Below, piece by piece: positions 1 through 8,805 of a stretch of 64,000 nucleotides of DNA. Under the pieces are notes generated by a model. The model was not told where the DNA came from. It ran no database searches and was given only the letters and a program-made list of their open reading frames with translations. The position numbers and the translations under genes are program-made. Source of the stretch: Ferrimonas balearica DSM 9799. Its GTDB lineage: Bacteria; Pseudomonadota; Gammaproteobacteria; Enterobacterales; Shewanellaceae. Where the stretch lies: NCBI RefSeq assembly GCF_000148645.1, contig NC_014541.1:992001-1056000 (forward strand), written 5' to 3'. Position 1 is the first letter of the stretch. Each line of letters opens with the position of its first letter.

Positions 1-283
1 GGGCTGCTTTGAGATCCTTCAGGGGTTGTTGCCGGAGCTGGAGCGACGACTGCGGGAGCGCCCCTTTAAGGGGGTTCAGGTGAAGCTCAAGTTCCACGAC
101 TTTCAGCAAACCACTCTGGCTCAGCAGGCCACCGTACTGGAGTTGAGTCAATTGCAGGCGATGGTGATGGGCGCGTTTGAGCGTGGCGAGGGACGTCGGG
201 TGCGGTTGGTGGGGTTATCCGTGACCCTGTCCGGGCCGGAGCAGGATAAGGTGCAGCAGCTATCCCTGAGTCTGGGAGAGTGA
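1..283 (+). CDS. dinB: DNA polymerase IV, C-terminal fragment
   Basis: The window opens inside this gene, and only about the last 93 codons are present, read in frame from base 2 with no start. The fragment resembles the little-finger domain of Y-family polymerase DinB, the part that grips DNA next to the active site. It has the stretch GVQVKLKFHDFQQTT and, near the end, the RVRLVGLSV strand that closes this domain in DinB proteins. The catalytic palm lies outside the window. DinB performs error-prone translesion synthesis. The family call rests on the C-terminal motifs only. Confidence 0.8.
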   Translation, partial: GCFEILQGLLPELERRLRERPFKGVQVKLKFHDFQQTTLAQQATVLELSQLQAMVMGAFERGEGRRVRLVGLSVTLSGPEQDKVQQLSLSLGE

Positions 284-311
284 CATATGATGTCCGGACA
301 GGTCAAATTGG

Positions 312-341
312 AAAAACCTGCCGCAAAAGGTCGGTTTTTTT
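312..341 (+). terminator. possible terminator after dinB
   Basis: An imperfect hairpin (AACCTGCC against GGTCGGTT with an AAAA-containing loop) runs into seven T residues about 30 bases after the dinB stop. One mismatch and one G-T pair make it only moderately convincing. Confidence 0.4.
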
Positions 342-401
342 GGCGTTTGATGCTGCTTCGTTGTCGCTTCTGAATAGTTATGTTCAATGAGTGTGGTTTT
401 A

Positions 402-415
402 TTGATCGCGATCAA
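402..415. promoter_or_regulatory. FNR/EtrA-type box
   Basis: TTGATCGCGATCAA is a perfect match to the FNR family consensus TTGAT-N4-ATCAA. Its centre is about 41 bases before a start point predicted from a TAGTCT -10-like hexamer at 438-443, which is the class II activator position. It precedes the unknown gene at 501, so that gene is probably induced under low oxygen. Binding is inferred, not shown. Confidence 0.65.
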
Positions 416-500
416 CAGGGATTTCGCGATTCACTCCTAGTCTGAGAGTAAGCCCCTGAGGCAATGGTGGGGCGGAAAGCGCAGCACAAGGAGGCCCAGG

Positions 501-914
501 ATGAGAATACGTAGCCTGTATCGTCAACTCTTTACCGCAGTCTTTATGCTTGGCGTCGTGACCCTGGTACTGTTTACCCTGGCATTCCAGTTCAATGAAG
601 CCAAACCGATGCGTGATGTGGAGCGCTTTGACCAATACGCTGGCGAAAAAACCTACTGCCGTACCCTGAATCACTACCAAGCGAAACAGAAGGACAAAAC
701 CGTGGATCGCCTGATCGAATCCAGCGATCACAACGCCATGGATTTCATTCTCTGGCGCTTTGGTAAGGAGAAGGGCACCGATATGGTCAGAACCTGCGAA
801 AAGGCCAAGAAGGCCCATATTGTGGAGCGCTGCGAACAGCAACCGGAACTGTCCATAGAGCAGGTGATACTGGAGTACAACCGACCCGCCATCGTGGCCA
901 AGGGCTACATCTGA
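501..914 (+). CDS. unknown single-pass membrane or exported protein
   Basis: I do not recognise this 137-residue protein. Residues about 10-30 form one hydrophobic helix after a short basic N-terminus (MRIRSLYRQLF), so it is probably anchored in the inner membrane with the rest in the periplasm, or exported if the helix is cleaved. The soluble part is charged and has three cysteines, at about residues 51, 96 and 108. A good ribosome site (AAGGAGG) sits about 8 bases before the ATG. It stands alone between two terminators. The FNR-type box at 402-415 suggests anaerobic expression. Confidence 0.6.
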   Translation: MRIRSLYRQLFTAVFMLGVVTLVLFTLAFQFNEAKPMRDVERFDQYAGEKTYCRTLNHYQAKQKDKTVDRLIESSDHNAMDFILWRFGKEKGTDMVRTCEKAKKAHIVERCEQQPELSIEQVILEYNRPAIVAKGYI

Positions 915-920
915 TATTTT

Positions 921-943
921 CGGGGGCATCTGCCCCCGTTTTT
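921..943 (+). terminator. Rho-independent terminator
   Basis: A CGGGGGCA/TGCCCCCG stem with a two-base loop is followed by five T residues, directly after the stop of the gene at 501-914. Confidence 0.85.
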
Positions 944-1036
944 GATCCTGTGCTGGCGGCCTGAAAGGCCGCCTTTATATTGCCTGACGCTCTGTCCCTT
1001 CCGACATTGCAGAGTGGCCGGGCAGGTCAAGGCAAT

Positions 1037-1071
1037 AAAAAACGCCGCCCCAGGGGCGGCGTGTTCTTTTT
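1037..1071. terminator. terminator downstream of pepD
   Basis: A CGCCGCCCC/GGGGCGGCG stem has an A-run on its left and a T-rich right flank (GTTCTTTTT). It lies just after the pepD stop on the minus strand and probably works mainly in that direction. Confidence 0.75.
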
Positions 1072-1081
1072 AGCGCCAGGC

Positions 1082-2539
1082 TTACTTGGCCGGAATCGCT
1101 TTCAGTACGGCCAGCAGCAGCTGCCAGTACTTCTCAACGGTGGCGATCTCCACCTTCTCATCCGGCGAGTGCGGGAAGCGGATGGTGGGGCCGATGGAGA
1201 CCATATCCAGGGCCGGGTAGGGCTCCTTGAACAGGCCACATTCCAGACCGGCGTGGATCACCTGAATGTTGGGCAGCTTGCCGAACAGGCCCTGGTAGGT
1301 TTCCCGAACCACCGCCATGATCGGCGAGGTCGGATCCGGCTGCCAGCCCGGATAGGCACCAGACAGCTTCAGCTCGGCACCGGCCAGATCGGCCAGGGCC
1401 TGCAGCATGTTCTCTACCATGGAGCGACCGGAGTCGACGGTAGAGCGGATCAGGCACATCACCCGGACGCTGTCTTCCTTGGTGGTGATCACGCCCATGT
1501 TGAGGGAGGTTTCCACCACGCCCGGGAAGGCGTCACTCATGCGGATCACGCCATTCGGTCCGGCGTGGATCAACGCCAGCAGGCGGGTTTGATCGGCGGC
1601 GGCAAACACCTCGGCAGGCATATCGATGGCGGATAGGCTCAGGCTCAGGTCGGTTTCGATCGCCTGCAGCTCGTTGCTCAGTACGTCGCTGTAGTGCGCC
1701 ACCAGACGCTCCAGCTCGGCCACATTGGCGGCGGGCAGAACCAGGTCAACAAAGGCTTCGCGGGGGATGGCGTTACGCAGGCTGCCGCCCTTGAACTTAC
1801 TCAGGCGCAGGCCCAGCTCGGCGGCGTGGGAGAACAGGAAGCGACCCAGCAGCTTGTTGGCATTGCCGCGGCCGGTGTGGATGTCACAGCCGGAGTGGCC
1901 GCCCTTCAGGCCGGTCAGAGCCAGTTGCAGGGAGACGTGGTCCGCCGGTACCGCTTCGCGGCCCACCGGCAGGGTCAGTTCGGCGTCCACACCACCGGCG
2001 CAGCCCATGTAGACCTCGCCTTCCTCTTCGGAGTCGGTGTTGATCAGGATGTCGCCCTGCAGCAGACCCGCTTGCAGACCAAAGGCACCGGTCATGCCGG
2101 CTTCTTCGTCGATGGTCAGCAGCACTTCCAGCGGACCGTGCTCGATGCTGTCGTCACCCAGTACCGCCAGAGCGGAGGCCATGCCGATGCCGTTATCGGC
2201 ACCCAGGGTGGTGTCCTTGGCGGTCACCCAGTCACCGTCGATGTAGGCCTGGATGGGGTCGCGGTCAAAGCGGTGGTCGGTGCCCGAGTTCTTCTGCGGC
2301 ACCATATCCAGATGGGCCTGGATGATGACGCCCTTGAGGTGCTCCAGACCGGCGCTGGCGGGCTTGCGGATCACCAGGTTGCCGACGCCATCGATAACGG
2401 TTTCCAGCCCCTTGTTCTCGGCCCACTGCTGGATATGGTCACGCAGGGCGATTTCACGCTTGGAGGGATGGGGGATGGAGCAGATGGTTTCAAACCAGGT
2501 CCAGAGGCCCTGGGGGGATAGGGTGCTCAGTGCAGACAC
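1082..2539 (-). CDS. pepD: aminoacyl-histidine dipeptidase (peptidase D)
   Basis: This is a zinc metallopeptidase of family M20 that cleaves dipeptides such as carnosine in the cytoplasm. The 485-residue product matches the usual PepD length. Metal-site motifs are visible: QAHLDMVPQ, then DNGIGMA and DEEAGMTGAFG, and later GHSGCDIHTGRGNA of the lid domain. I placed the start at a GTG (2539) because AAGGAG sits 6 bases before it and the protein then begins SALSTLSP like known PepD. Upstream ATGs in this frame would run into the divergent promoter region. It is divergent from the M17 peptidase gene at 2691. Confidence 0.93.
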   Translation of the reverse strand: MSALSTLSPQGLWTWFETICSIPHPSKREIALRDHIQQWAENKGLETVIDGVGNLVIRKPASAGLEHLKGVIIQAHLDMVPQKNSGTDHRFDRDPIQAYIDGDWVTAKDTTLGADNGIGMASALAVLGDDSIEHGPLEVLLTIDEEAGMTGAFGLQAGLLQGDILINTDSEEEGEVYMGCAGGVDAELTLPVGREAVPADHVSLQLALTGLKGGHSGCDIHTGRGNANKLLGRFLFSHAAELGLRLSKFKGGSLRNAIPREAFVDLVLPAANVAELERLVAHYSDVLSNELQAIETDLSLSLSAIDMPAEVFAAADQTRLLALIHAGPNGVIRMSDAFPGVVETSLNMGVITTKEDSVRVMCLIRSTVDSGRSMVENMLQALADLAGAELKLSGAYPGWQPDPTSPIMAVVRETYQGLFGKLPNIQVIHAGLECGLFKEPYPALDMVSIGPTIRFPHSPDEKVEIATVEKYWQLLLAVLKAIPAK

Positions 2540-2690
2540 AGCACTCTCCTTATCGTTATTCGTTCGGGGGGATTGAAAACCGGGCCAGTGTATCACAGTG
2601 GCGCGAAAGCGTGACGCCAGTGGCATATTGGCCGCTGGCCCTGATATGGTGTGGCCCAGAATGACTCGGCCAGGATAAGGAAAAAGGACC

Positions 2691-4208
2691 ATGAGCAAGC
2701 TGTTGATTGTCAATGCCGACCACGCCGATGCCCTGTTTGGTGAAGGGGGCTGGGATGCGGTGGTGGTGGTGGGTGAGCCGGAACGTCTGGAGGCGCACCC
2801 GGAGATCCGTCAATTGGTGTCTCACGCCGCCCATGTGGACGCCCGCATCGGTCGGGAGCCGCTGATGCTGCTGGCGCCGGGACTGGCGGGAGGCCGTCTG
2901 GTGCTGGCCCCGACCGGCGATCTGACTGCAGAGTATGAAGATGTGCGCCGTTTTGCCGAAGCGGCTCAGGCCGGCGTCGGCATCGCCCTGCGCGCCGGTG
3001 CCCGCAAGCCGCTGCTGGTGGTGGCGGAGCATGACGACCTGCGTTACAGCAACGCCCTCGAGGTGGCACTGCTGGGGGCGGGCCACGAGATCTATCAGCC
3101 TTTCGATGTGGCTGGTCCGGATGTGACCCTTGGGGTTCTGGGTCTGGACGATATGGCCCGGGCCAATGCCCTGGAGAATGGTCGCATCGCTGCCCGGGAT
3201 CTGTGCGGGGGGGACCCGGAGCAGATGGCCCCGCCGGCCTTTGCCGATTACTGCGTGGAGCTGTTCGCCGACAGCCCGGTCAGCGTCAGTGTGATTGATG
3301 ATCCCGAGACTCTGGTGCGCGACTACCCGCTGCTCAGTGCCGTGGCGCGGGCCTCCTTTGCCGTCCCTCGCCATGCGCCGCGGGTGGTGCGACTGGAGTA
3401 CGTCGGTGAAGGGGTCATCAGCCGCAACTGGTTCCTGGCGGGAAAAGGCGTCACCTTCGATACCGGCGGGGCCGACCTGAAGATCGGTGGTGCCATGGCG
3501 GGGATGAGCCGCGACAAGGGTGGCGCCGCTGCGGTGGCGGGCCTGATGGCGACGCTGGCCCAGTTGCAGCCCAAGGGCGTGCGCGTGGTGGCCGAATTGG
3601 GCCTGGTGCGCAACAGCATCGGTTCCGAGGCGTTTGTCCCGGATGAGATTATTGAGAGTCATGCGGGCGTAAAGGTGCGCATCGGCAACACCGATGCGGA
3701 AGGCCGACTGGTGCTGGCGGATGTGCTCAGCCACCTGCGTCTGGCCGCTGCCGAAAGCGACGACCCGGTGATGATGTCACTGGCCACCCTGACCGGCCAT
3801 GTGGGTCGGGCTTACGGGCCCTACAGTGCGGTGATTGAAAATGGCGTGGCCCGGGGCCAGGCCATGGGTGGCCAACTGCAGATGGTGTCGGAGCTGTGGG
3901 GCGAGCCCTTTGAACTGTCCCGCCTGCGCCGTGAGGACTATGCCCAGGTGGCCGCCCGTTCGCCGTCAGAGCGCCTGTTGTCCTCCAACAATGGGGCCTC
4001 GGTGAACATCGCCCGTGGGCACCAGTTCCCGATGGCGTTTTTGGTTCAGGCGTCCGGTCTCGACCAGCACGGTCTGGGCAGTGATCACCCCATCGCCTAT
4101 ATGCATCTGGACATTGCCGCTTCGGCGGTAGAGAAACGTGATCCGCTGTATGGTCAACCAACGGCGGCCCCGGTGGCGACCTTGTTGGCTAACTTGCTGG
4201 ATCACTGA
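2691..4208 (+). CDS. M17 family leucyl aminopeptidase-like protein
   Basis: This 505-residue protein belongs to the leucine aminopeptidase family M17, hexameric enzymes with two metal ions that remove N-terminal residues from peptides. The catalytic half holds GKGVTFDTGG (251-260), K264, RDKGG (274-278) and the signature NTDAEGRL (333-340). The N-terminal half is diverged from PepA and PepB, so I give no symbol. AAAAGGA precedes the ATG. The spacing between the metal-binding segments looks normal, so activity is likely. The divergent pepD suggests a shared role in peptide breakdown. Confidence 0.85.
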   Translation: MSKLLIVNADHADALFGEGGWDAVVVVGEPERLEAHPEIRQLVSHAAHVDARIGREPLMLLAPGLAGGRLVLAPTGDLTAEYEDVRRFAEAAQAGVGIALRAGARKPLLVVAEHDDLRYSNALEVALLGAGHEIYQPFDVAGPDVTLGVLGLDDMARANALENGRIAARDLCGGDPEQMAPPAFADYCVELFADSPVSVSVIDDPETLVRDYPLLSAVARASFAVPRHAPRVVRLEYVGEGVISRNWFLAGKGVTFDTGGADLKIGGAMAGMSRDKGGAAAVAGLMATLAQLQPKGVRVVAELGLVRNSIGSEAFVPDEIIESHAGVKVRIGNTDAEGRLVLADVLSHLRLAAAESDDPVMMSLATLTGHVGRAYGPYSAVIENGVARGQAMGGQLQMVSELWGEPFELSRLRREDYAQVAARSPSERLLSSNNGASVNIARGHQFPMAFLVQASGLDQHGLGSDHPIAYMHLDIAASAVEKRDPLYGQPTAAPVATLLANLLDH

Positions 4209-4252
4209 GACTTTCTCACCAGCTGAGCCTCACCAGGGTTTCGCATTAAAAT

Positions 4253-4301
4253 CCCTCATTCGGTAATTAAATTACATCCTGAGCCGAATGGGGGTTTTTT
4301 T
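4253..4301 (+). terminator. terminator after the M17 peptidase gene
   Basis: CCC-T-CATTCGG pairs with CCGAATGGGG around a long AT-rich loop, followed by seven T residues. The loop contains the palindrome listed at 4262-4276. Confidence 0.75.
4262..4276. promoter_or_regulatory. HexR-like palindrome, distal copy
   Basis: GGTAATTAAATTACA differs at one base from TGTAATTAAATTACA, the motif I recall for the sugar-metabolism repressor HexR of Shewanella. Its centre is 52 bp, five helical turns, before the centre of a second site at 4314-4328. The assignment to HexR is from memory and unproven. Confidence 0.4.
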
Positions 4302-4312
4302 ATGGCTTGAGG

Positions 4313-4340
4313 TTGTAATAAAACTACATCTTGATATGAT
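4313..4340 (+). promoter_or_regulatory. promoter overlapping a second HexR-like palindrome
   Basis: TTGTAA (4313-4318) and TATGAT (4335-4340) are 16 bases apart, a plausible sigma-70 promoter. The palindrome-like TGTAATAAAACTACA (4314-4328) covers the -35 element, where a bound repressor would block transcription. The transcript would begin near 4347 and run into the leader described next. Confidence 0.45.
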
Positions 4341-4482
4341 GCTTGCCATCGGGAGCTGACGAATCCCGAACACGTTTGGCTAGGACAGCCCGCGTTCTCC
4401 AAGGAACCGAGTGACGATGACACCACGGCAATGCCGTGATCCTGTCGTTTATTGTCATTTGTTTATTTTTACGGAGTTCGGT

Positions 4483-4575
4483 ATGCAATACCCATTTTCC
4501 TATGACGTGACCCTCTACAACACTTGGTTCTCCCGTTCTTGGACTACCGGTGCCTTGTTCCCCTTGGGTCGCTGA
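4483..4575 (+). CDS. possible 30-residue leader peptide or small protein
   Basis: ATG at 4483 has ACGGAG six bases upstream and opens a 30-codon frame starting MQYPFSYDVTLYNTWF and ending PLGR. It is rich in aromatic residues (three Tyr, two Trp, three Phe). The terminator 98 bases after its stop fits either the end of a small-protein mRNA or an attenuation device. Function is unknown, and it could be a chance frame. Confidence 0.4.
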   Translation: MQYPFSYDVTLYNTWFSRSWTTGALFPLGR

Positions 4576-4672
4576 TTGTCGTCACTTTGCTTCATCAACC
4601 TGTAATTCGGGCGATCTGGTGAACGGCTAGGCAGGCTGTTTTGGATTTCCCCAGTAGGGTTTCTCTTCCCTT

Positions 4673-4699
4673 TGGCGCCTTTATGGCGCCATTTTTTTT
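4673..4699 (+). terminator. strong terminator upstream of the purine permease
   Basis: TGGCGCC pairs with GGCGCCA around TTTAT, followed by eight T residues. It ends the transcript coming from 4347, or attenuates read-through into the permease gene. Confidence 0.8.
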
Positions 4700-4727
4700 G
4701 CCTCTCTCCCAACTTTCGCCCTTTTTA

Positions 4728-4757
4728 TTGGCACCTTCACAACAAAACAGGGATAAT
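4728..4757 (+). promoter_or_regulatory. possible proximal promoter of the permease gene
   Basis: TTGGCA (4728-4733) and GATAAT (4752-4757) are 18 bases apart, downstream of the terminator at 4673-4699. If real, the permease has its own promoter and the upstream transcript is separate. Confidence 0.45.
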
Positions 4758-4842
4758 CCCGCGCCAAATTTGCTGACGTTTCAAGCGACAGCGAGTTTGC
4801 CTCTCTGTGCACTACAAAACACACAATAATTAAGGTCCGACA

Positions 4843-6132
4843 ATGCTCGAGTCTCTGTTCAAGCTCAGTGCGAACCGTACTACGGTTCGTCAGGAAGTGG
4901 TTGCTGGTATCACCACCTTCCTCACCATGGCCTACATCATCTTCGTAAACCCTGCCATGCTGGCGGACGCCGGAATGGATCACGGCGCCGTGTTCGTTGC
5001 CACCTGTGTGGCCGCAGCCGTTGGCTGTCTGGTGATGGGTCTGTTGGCCAACTACCCCATCGCGCTGGCCCCGGGTATGGGTCTCAACGCCTTCTTTACC
5101 TACACCGTCGTTCTGGAGATGGGCCACAGCTGGGAAACCGCGCTGGGTGCCGTATTCCTCTCCGGTATGCTGTTCCTGCTGCTCTCGGTACTGAAAGTCC
5201 GTGAGTGGATCGTCAACGCCATCCCGATGTCCCTGCGACTGGGCATTGCCGCTGGTATTGGCCTGTTCCTGGCCCTGATTGGCCTGAAAAATGCTGGCAT
5301 CGTGGTCTCCAACCCCGCCACCATCGTGGGTCTGGGTGATGTGACCAGCTTCCCGGTGGTGATGGCCGCGCTGGGCTTTGCCCTGATCATCGCGCTGGTG
5401 CACTTCGGCCTGAAAGCCGCCGTGATGATCTCCATCCTGGTGATCACCGCTCTGGGCCTGATGTTTGGTGACGTGCAGTACCACGGTCTGGTCTCCATGC
5501 CGCCGTCCGTTGCCCCCACTCTGGCTGCTCTGGACATCGCCGGTGCGCTGGAAGTTGGCATGCTGTCCGTGGTGTTCGCTTTCCTGTTCGTTGACCTGTT
5601 CGACACCTCCGGCACCCTGGTGGCCGTTGCCCAACGTGGTGGCATGCTGGACGATAAAGGACGTCTGCCGCGCGCGAACCGCGCGATGATGGCGGACTCC
5701 TCTGCCACCATTGCTGGCGCCTTCCTGGGCACCTCCACCACCACCAGCTACATCGAGAGCACTGCGGGCGTATCCGCCGGTGGCCGTACCGGCCTGACTG
5801 CGGTGGTTGTTGGCCTGCTGTTCCTGGGCTGTCTGTTCATCTCTCCGCTGGCGGGCATGGTTCCGGCCTACGCCACCACTGGCGCGCTGGTCTACGTGGC
5901 CATCCTGATGATGTCCGGCCTGGTGCACCTGGAGTGGGACGACCTGACTGAAGCCGCTCCGGTGGTGGTGACTGCCATCATGATGCCGCTGACCTTCTCC
6001 ATCGCCCACGGCATCGCCATCGGCTTTATCACCTACGCCGTGATCAAGCTGCTGAGCCGTCGTTTCCAGGACGTCAGCCCGGCGGTTGGTATCCTGGCGG
6101 TACTGTTCATTCTGAAGTTCATGTACCTGTAA
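4843..6132 (+). CDS. NCS2/AzgA family purine (guanine-hypoxanthine or adenine) permease
   Basis: This is a 429-residue inner-membrane proton symporter of the AzgA branch of the NCS2 family, which imports purine bases for salvage. The sequence is almost entirely hydrophobic helices (about 12-14). Family marks are visible: ITTFLTMAYIIFVNP near residues 25-40, GMGLNAFFTYTVV near 80, FLFVDLFDTSGTL near 250, and GTSTTTSYIESTAG near 300. The exact substrate cannot be read from sequence. TTAAGG precedes the ATG. Regulation is probably complex, given the long upstream region with palindromes and a terminator. Confidence 0.88.
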   Translation: MLESLFKLSANRTTVRQEVVAGITTFLTMAYIIFVNPAMLADAGMDHGAVFVATCVAAAVGCLVMGLLANYPIALAPGMGLNAFFTYTVVLEMGHSWETALGAVFLSGMLFLLLSVLKVREWIVNAIPMSLRLGIAAGIGLFLALIGLKNAGIVVSNPATIVGLGDVTSFPVVMAALGFALIIALVHFGLKAAVMISILVITALGLMFGDVQYHGLVSMPPSVAPTLAALDIAGALEVGMLSVVFAFLFVDLFDTSGTLVAVAQRGGMLDDKGRLPRANRAMMADSSATIAGAFLGTSTTTSYIESTAGVSAGGRTGLTAVVVGLLFLGCLFISPLAGMVPAYATTGALVYVAILMMSGLVHLEWDDLTEAAPVVVTAIMMPLTFSIAHGIAIGFITYAVIKLLSRRFQDVSPAVGILAVLFILKFMYL

Positions 6133-6154
6133 AACGCCCCGCTTTTTGGGTCTT

Positions 6155-6188
6155 ACACCGCCTCCCGAATGGGGGGCGGTGTCGTTTC
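6155..6188 (+). terminator. terminator after the permease gene
   Basis: A 12-bp stem, ACACCGCCTCCC/GGGGGGCGGTGT with a GAAT loop, is followed by CGTTT. The T-run is short. Confidence 0.65.
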
Positions 6189-6266
6189 TGTGCAGCAAAC
6201 CTGCTGTGCGAACGACGCTTTTTCGGTATAACTACTCCTTCTGTCTTTTTTCGAGCCTTTACCTGA

Positions 6267-7379
6267 GTGAATCCGCTACGTTATCGCCGGATTGTGGTCA
6301 AACTGGGCACCAGTGTCCTGACCTCCGGCAGCCCCAAGCTGAACCGTGCCCATATGGTGGAACTGGTCCGTCAGATGGCGCGCCTGCGCCAGGCCGGTTG
6401 TGAAATCATCCTGGTGACCTCCGGCGCCATCGCCGCAGGCCGTGAGCACCTGGGTTACCCAACCCTGCCGGATTCGCTGGCCAGCAAGCAGATGCTGGCG
6501 GCGGTAGGGCAGAGTCAGCTGATCCGCACCTGGGAGCAGCTGTTCAACCTCTATAACCTGAACGTGGGCCAGATCCTGCTGACCCGCGCCGATCTGGATG
6601 ACCGCGAGCGTTACCTCAATGCCCGGGACACCCTGAACGCGCTGCTGGACCACGGCATCATCCCGGTGATCAACGAGAACGACGCGGTGGCGATTGCCGA
6701 GATCAAGGTCGGGGACAACGACAACCTGTCGGCGCTGGCGGCACTGCTGGCAGAAGCCGAGTTGTTGATGCTGCTGACTGACCAGCCCGGCCTGTTCGAT
6801 GCGGACCCGCGCAGCAACCCGGACGCAAAGCTGATCCCGGAAGTGCAGCACATCGACGACAGCCTGCGCCGCCTCGCTGGCGGCAGTGGCACCAACCTGG
6901 GCACCGGTGGCATGGCCACCAAGCTGCAGGCGGCCGATGTGGCCCGCCGCGCCGGGGTGGAAGTGGTGATTGCGGCCGGTCATGCCGAAGGGGTGATTGA
7001 AGGGCTGACCCGCGGCGAAGCCATTGGCACCCGTTTCCCGGCGCTGGCCTGTCCGCTGGATGGCCGCAAGCGCTGGATCCTGGCTGGGCCGCCGCCGGCA
7101 GGTACCCTGCATCTGGACAGTGGTGCGGTCAGAGCGCTGGTGGAGAAGGGCTCAAGCCTGCTGCCGAAAGGGATCACGGCGGTTGAGGGGGACTTCTCCC
7201 GAGGCTGCACCCTGCTGCTGAAAGATCCGGAAGGCCACCTGATTGGCCGCGGGATCACCCGATACGGGGCCACCGACTTGCGTCGTCTGGCTGGCCAACA
7301 CTCTAACGCGATCGAAACGCTGCTGGGCTACAGCTACGGCACCGTGGCGATCCACCGAAACGATCTGGTGGTGCTATGA
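6267..7379 (+). CDS. proB: glutamate 5-kinase
   Basis: This is the first enzyme of proline synthesis, phosphorylating glutamate with ATP in the cytoplasm. The protein is 370 residues, the length of two-domain ProB. The amino acid kinase domain (about 1-260) shows [27 protein letters not shown] and [12 protein letters not shown]-terminal PUA domain follows. Proline feedback inhibition is known for the family. The start is a GTG (6267) in the sequence CCTGAGTGAATCC. It overlaps proA by four bases (ATGA), so the two are translated together. Confidence 0.95.
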   Translation: MNPLRYRRIVVKLGTSVLTSGSPKLNRAHMVELVRQMARLRQAGCEIILVTSGAIAAGREHLGYPTLPDSLASKQMLAAVGQSQLIRTWEQLFNLYNLNVGQILLTRADLDDRERYLNARDTLNALLDHGIIPVINENDAVAIAEIKVGDNDNLSALAALLAEAELLMLLTDQPGLFDADPRSNPDAKLIPEVQHIDDSLRRLAGGSGTNLGTGGMATKLQAADVARRAGVEVVIAAGHAEGVIEGLTRGEAIGTRFPALACPLDGRKRWILAGPPPAGTLHLDSGAVRALVEKGSSLLPKGITAVEGDFSRGCTLLLKDPEGHLIGRGITRYGATDLRRLAGQHSNAIETLLGYSYGTVAIHRNDLVVL

Positions 7380-8632
7380 CAACCAACCCGCTTTTGCCGA
7401 TGGGCGAGAAAGCCCGCGCGGCCAGCTACGCCCTGCTGGGGCTGGGCGCCGCAGAGAAGAACGCGCTGCTGGCCACCATCTCTGCTCAGCTGCATGCGCA
7501 TCAGGAGGCGATCCTGGCCGCCAACGCCGAGGATATGATCCTGGCTGAGCAGTCCGGCCTGTCCGGTGCCATGCTGGACCGCCTGCTGCTCACTCCTGAG
7601 CGGCTGGCCGCCATCCGCGCAGACATCGATACCGTGATCGGCCTGGCCGATCCGGTGGGCATCGACATCGACAGCCGTCTGCTGGAAAACGGCATGCGCC
7701 TGGCGCGTCGTCGCATTCCACTGGGTGTGGTCGGAGTGATCTACGAGGCCCGTCCCAACGTCACCGTCGACGTGGCTGTGTTGGCGCTGAAAACCGGTAA
7801 CGCCGCCATTATGCGCGGTGGCAAAGAGACCGTGCGCTCCAATCAGGCGCTGATGGTGGCGATCCACGCCGCTCTGGCGGAGCGTGGCCTGCCTAAAGAA
7901 GCGGTGCAGCTGATCGACAACCCGGACCGCGCCCTGGTGACCGCGCTGCTGAACCTGGACAGCCATGTGGACATGGTGATCCCCCGGGGTGGCGCCGGTC
8001 TGCACCAGCTCTGCAAAGAGCAGGCGCGGATGCCGGTGATCACCGGCGGCATCGGCATCTGCCATATGTTTATCGACCGCGCCGCCGATCTGAAGCGCGC
8101 CCTGGCGCTGGTGGAGAACGCCAAGGTGCAGCGTCCCACCGTCTGCAACGCCCTGGATACCCTGCTGGTGCACCAACAGGTGGCGGCCGAGTTTCTGCCC
8201 CAGGTGGCAGCGATGCTCAAGCCTCAGGGCGTGACCCTGAAGGCCTGCCCCAAGGCGCTGGCGCTGCTGTCCGGTGAAGCCGAAGCGGCGGGCGAGGGGG
8301 ACTTTGACACCGAGTGGTTGTCACTGGTGCTGGGGGTGAAGGTGGTGGCCGACGTGAATGAGGCGATCGCCCACATCCGTGCCCACTCCTCCGAACACTC
8401 CGAAAGCGTCATCACCGAAGATCGTCGGGTGGCAGACCAGTTTGTGGCGGCCATCAACTCCGCCGCGGTGTACGTCAATGCCAGCACCCGCTTCACCGAC
8501 GGCAGCCAGTTTGGCCTGGGGGCCGAGGTGGCGGTCAGTACCCAGAAGCTGCACGCCCGTGGGCCGATGGGGCTGGAAGCGCTGACCACCTACAAGTGGG
8601 TGGGTACCGGCGATTACCACGCTCGTCAGTAA
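7376..8632 (+). CDS. proA: gamma-glutamyl phosphate reductase
   Basis: This is the second enzyme of proline synthesis. It reduces gamma-glutamyl phosphate with NADPH to glutamate semialdehyde, which cyclises spontaneously. The 418-residue protein is the normal length. It shows [27 protein letters not shown], the cysteine-containing segment [15 protein letters not shown] with the catalytic Cys, and the C-terminal [13 protein letters not shown]. It directly follows proB with an ATGA overlap, and a terminator follows its stop. Confidence 0.96.
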   Translation: MTTNPLLPMGEKARAASYALLGLGAAEKNALLATISAQLHAHQEAILAANAEDMILAEQSGLSGAMLDRLLLTPERLAAIRADIDTVIGLADPVGIDIDSRLLENGMRLARRRIPLGVVGVIYEARPNVTVDVAVLALKTGNAAIMRGGKETVRSNQALMVAIHAALAERGLPKEAVQLIDNPDRALVTALLNLDSHVDMVIPRGGAGLHQLCKEQARMPVITGGIGICHMFIDRAADLKRALALVENAKVQRPTVCNALDTLLVHQQVAAEFLPQVAAMLKPQGVTLKACPKALALLSGEAEAAGEGDFDTEWLSLVLGVKVVADVNEAIAHIRAHSSEHSESVITEDRRVADQFVAAINSAAVYVNASTRFTDGSQFGLGAEVAVSTQKLHARGPMGLEALTTYKWVGTGDYHARQ

Positions 8633-8652
8633 ACGCTTTGGCAAAAACAAAA

Positions 8653-8676
8653 GGGACGCATCGGCGTCCCTTTTTT
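8653..8676 (+). terminator. terminator after proBA
   Basis: GGGACG pairs with CGTCCC around CATCGG, followed by six T residues. Confidence 0.9.
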
Positions 8677-8805
8677 GTGCCTGTGCACGGCGTAGGCGAA
8701 AGGGTCGCTTACGCGGCTTAACGGATTGTAAATGCGGGGAATAAGTGATTGAATGCGGCGCCCGGCAGCGCCTGCGCCGGCGATTGATTAAGGATAGTAC
8801 TGCTG

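Larger units (their letters stand above)
4347..4700 (+). ncRNA. orphan short transcript or leader, structured, with a 30-codon ORF
   Basis: A transcript from the promoter at 4313-4340 would end at the terminator at 4673-4699. It contains a perfect CACGGC-AAT-GCCGTG hairpin near 4424-4438 flanked by ACGATGACA and TGTCGT, a small ORF at 4483-4575 with a good ribosome site, and about 100 bases before the terminator. I do not recognise a known riboswitch class; in particular I do not see the purine riboswitch core. It could be an sRNA, a small-protein mRNA, or an attenuating leader for the permease at 4843. Confidence 0.4.

Noticed and set aside
4347-4700. Purine riboswitch upstream of the purine permease
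   Set aside because: The conserved core of that class is not visible, so only an unclassified leader is reported.
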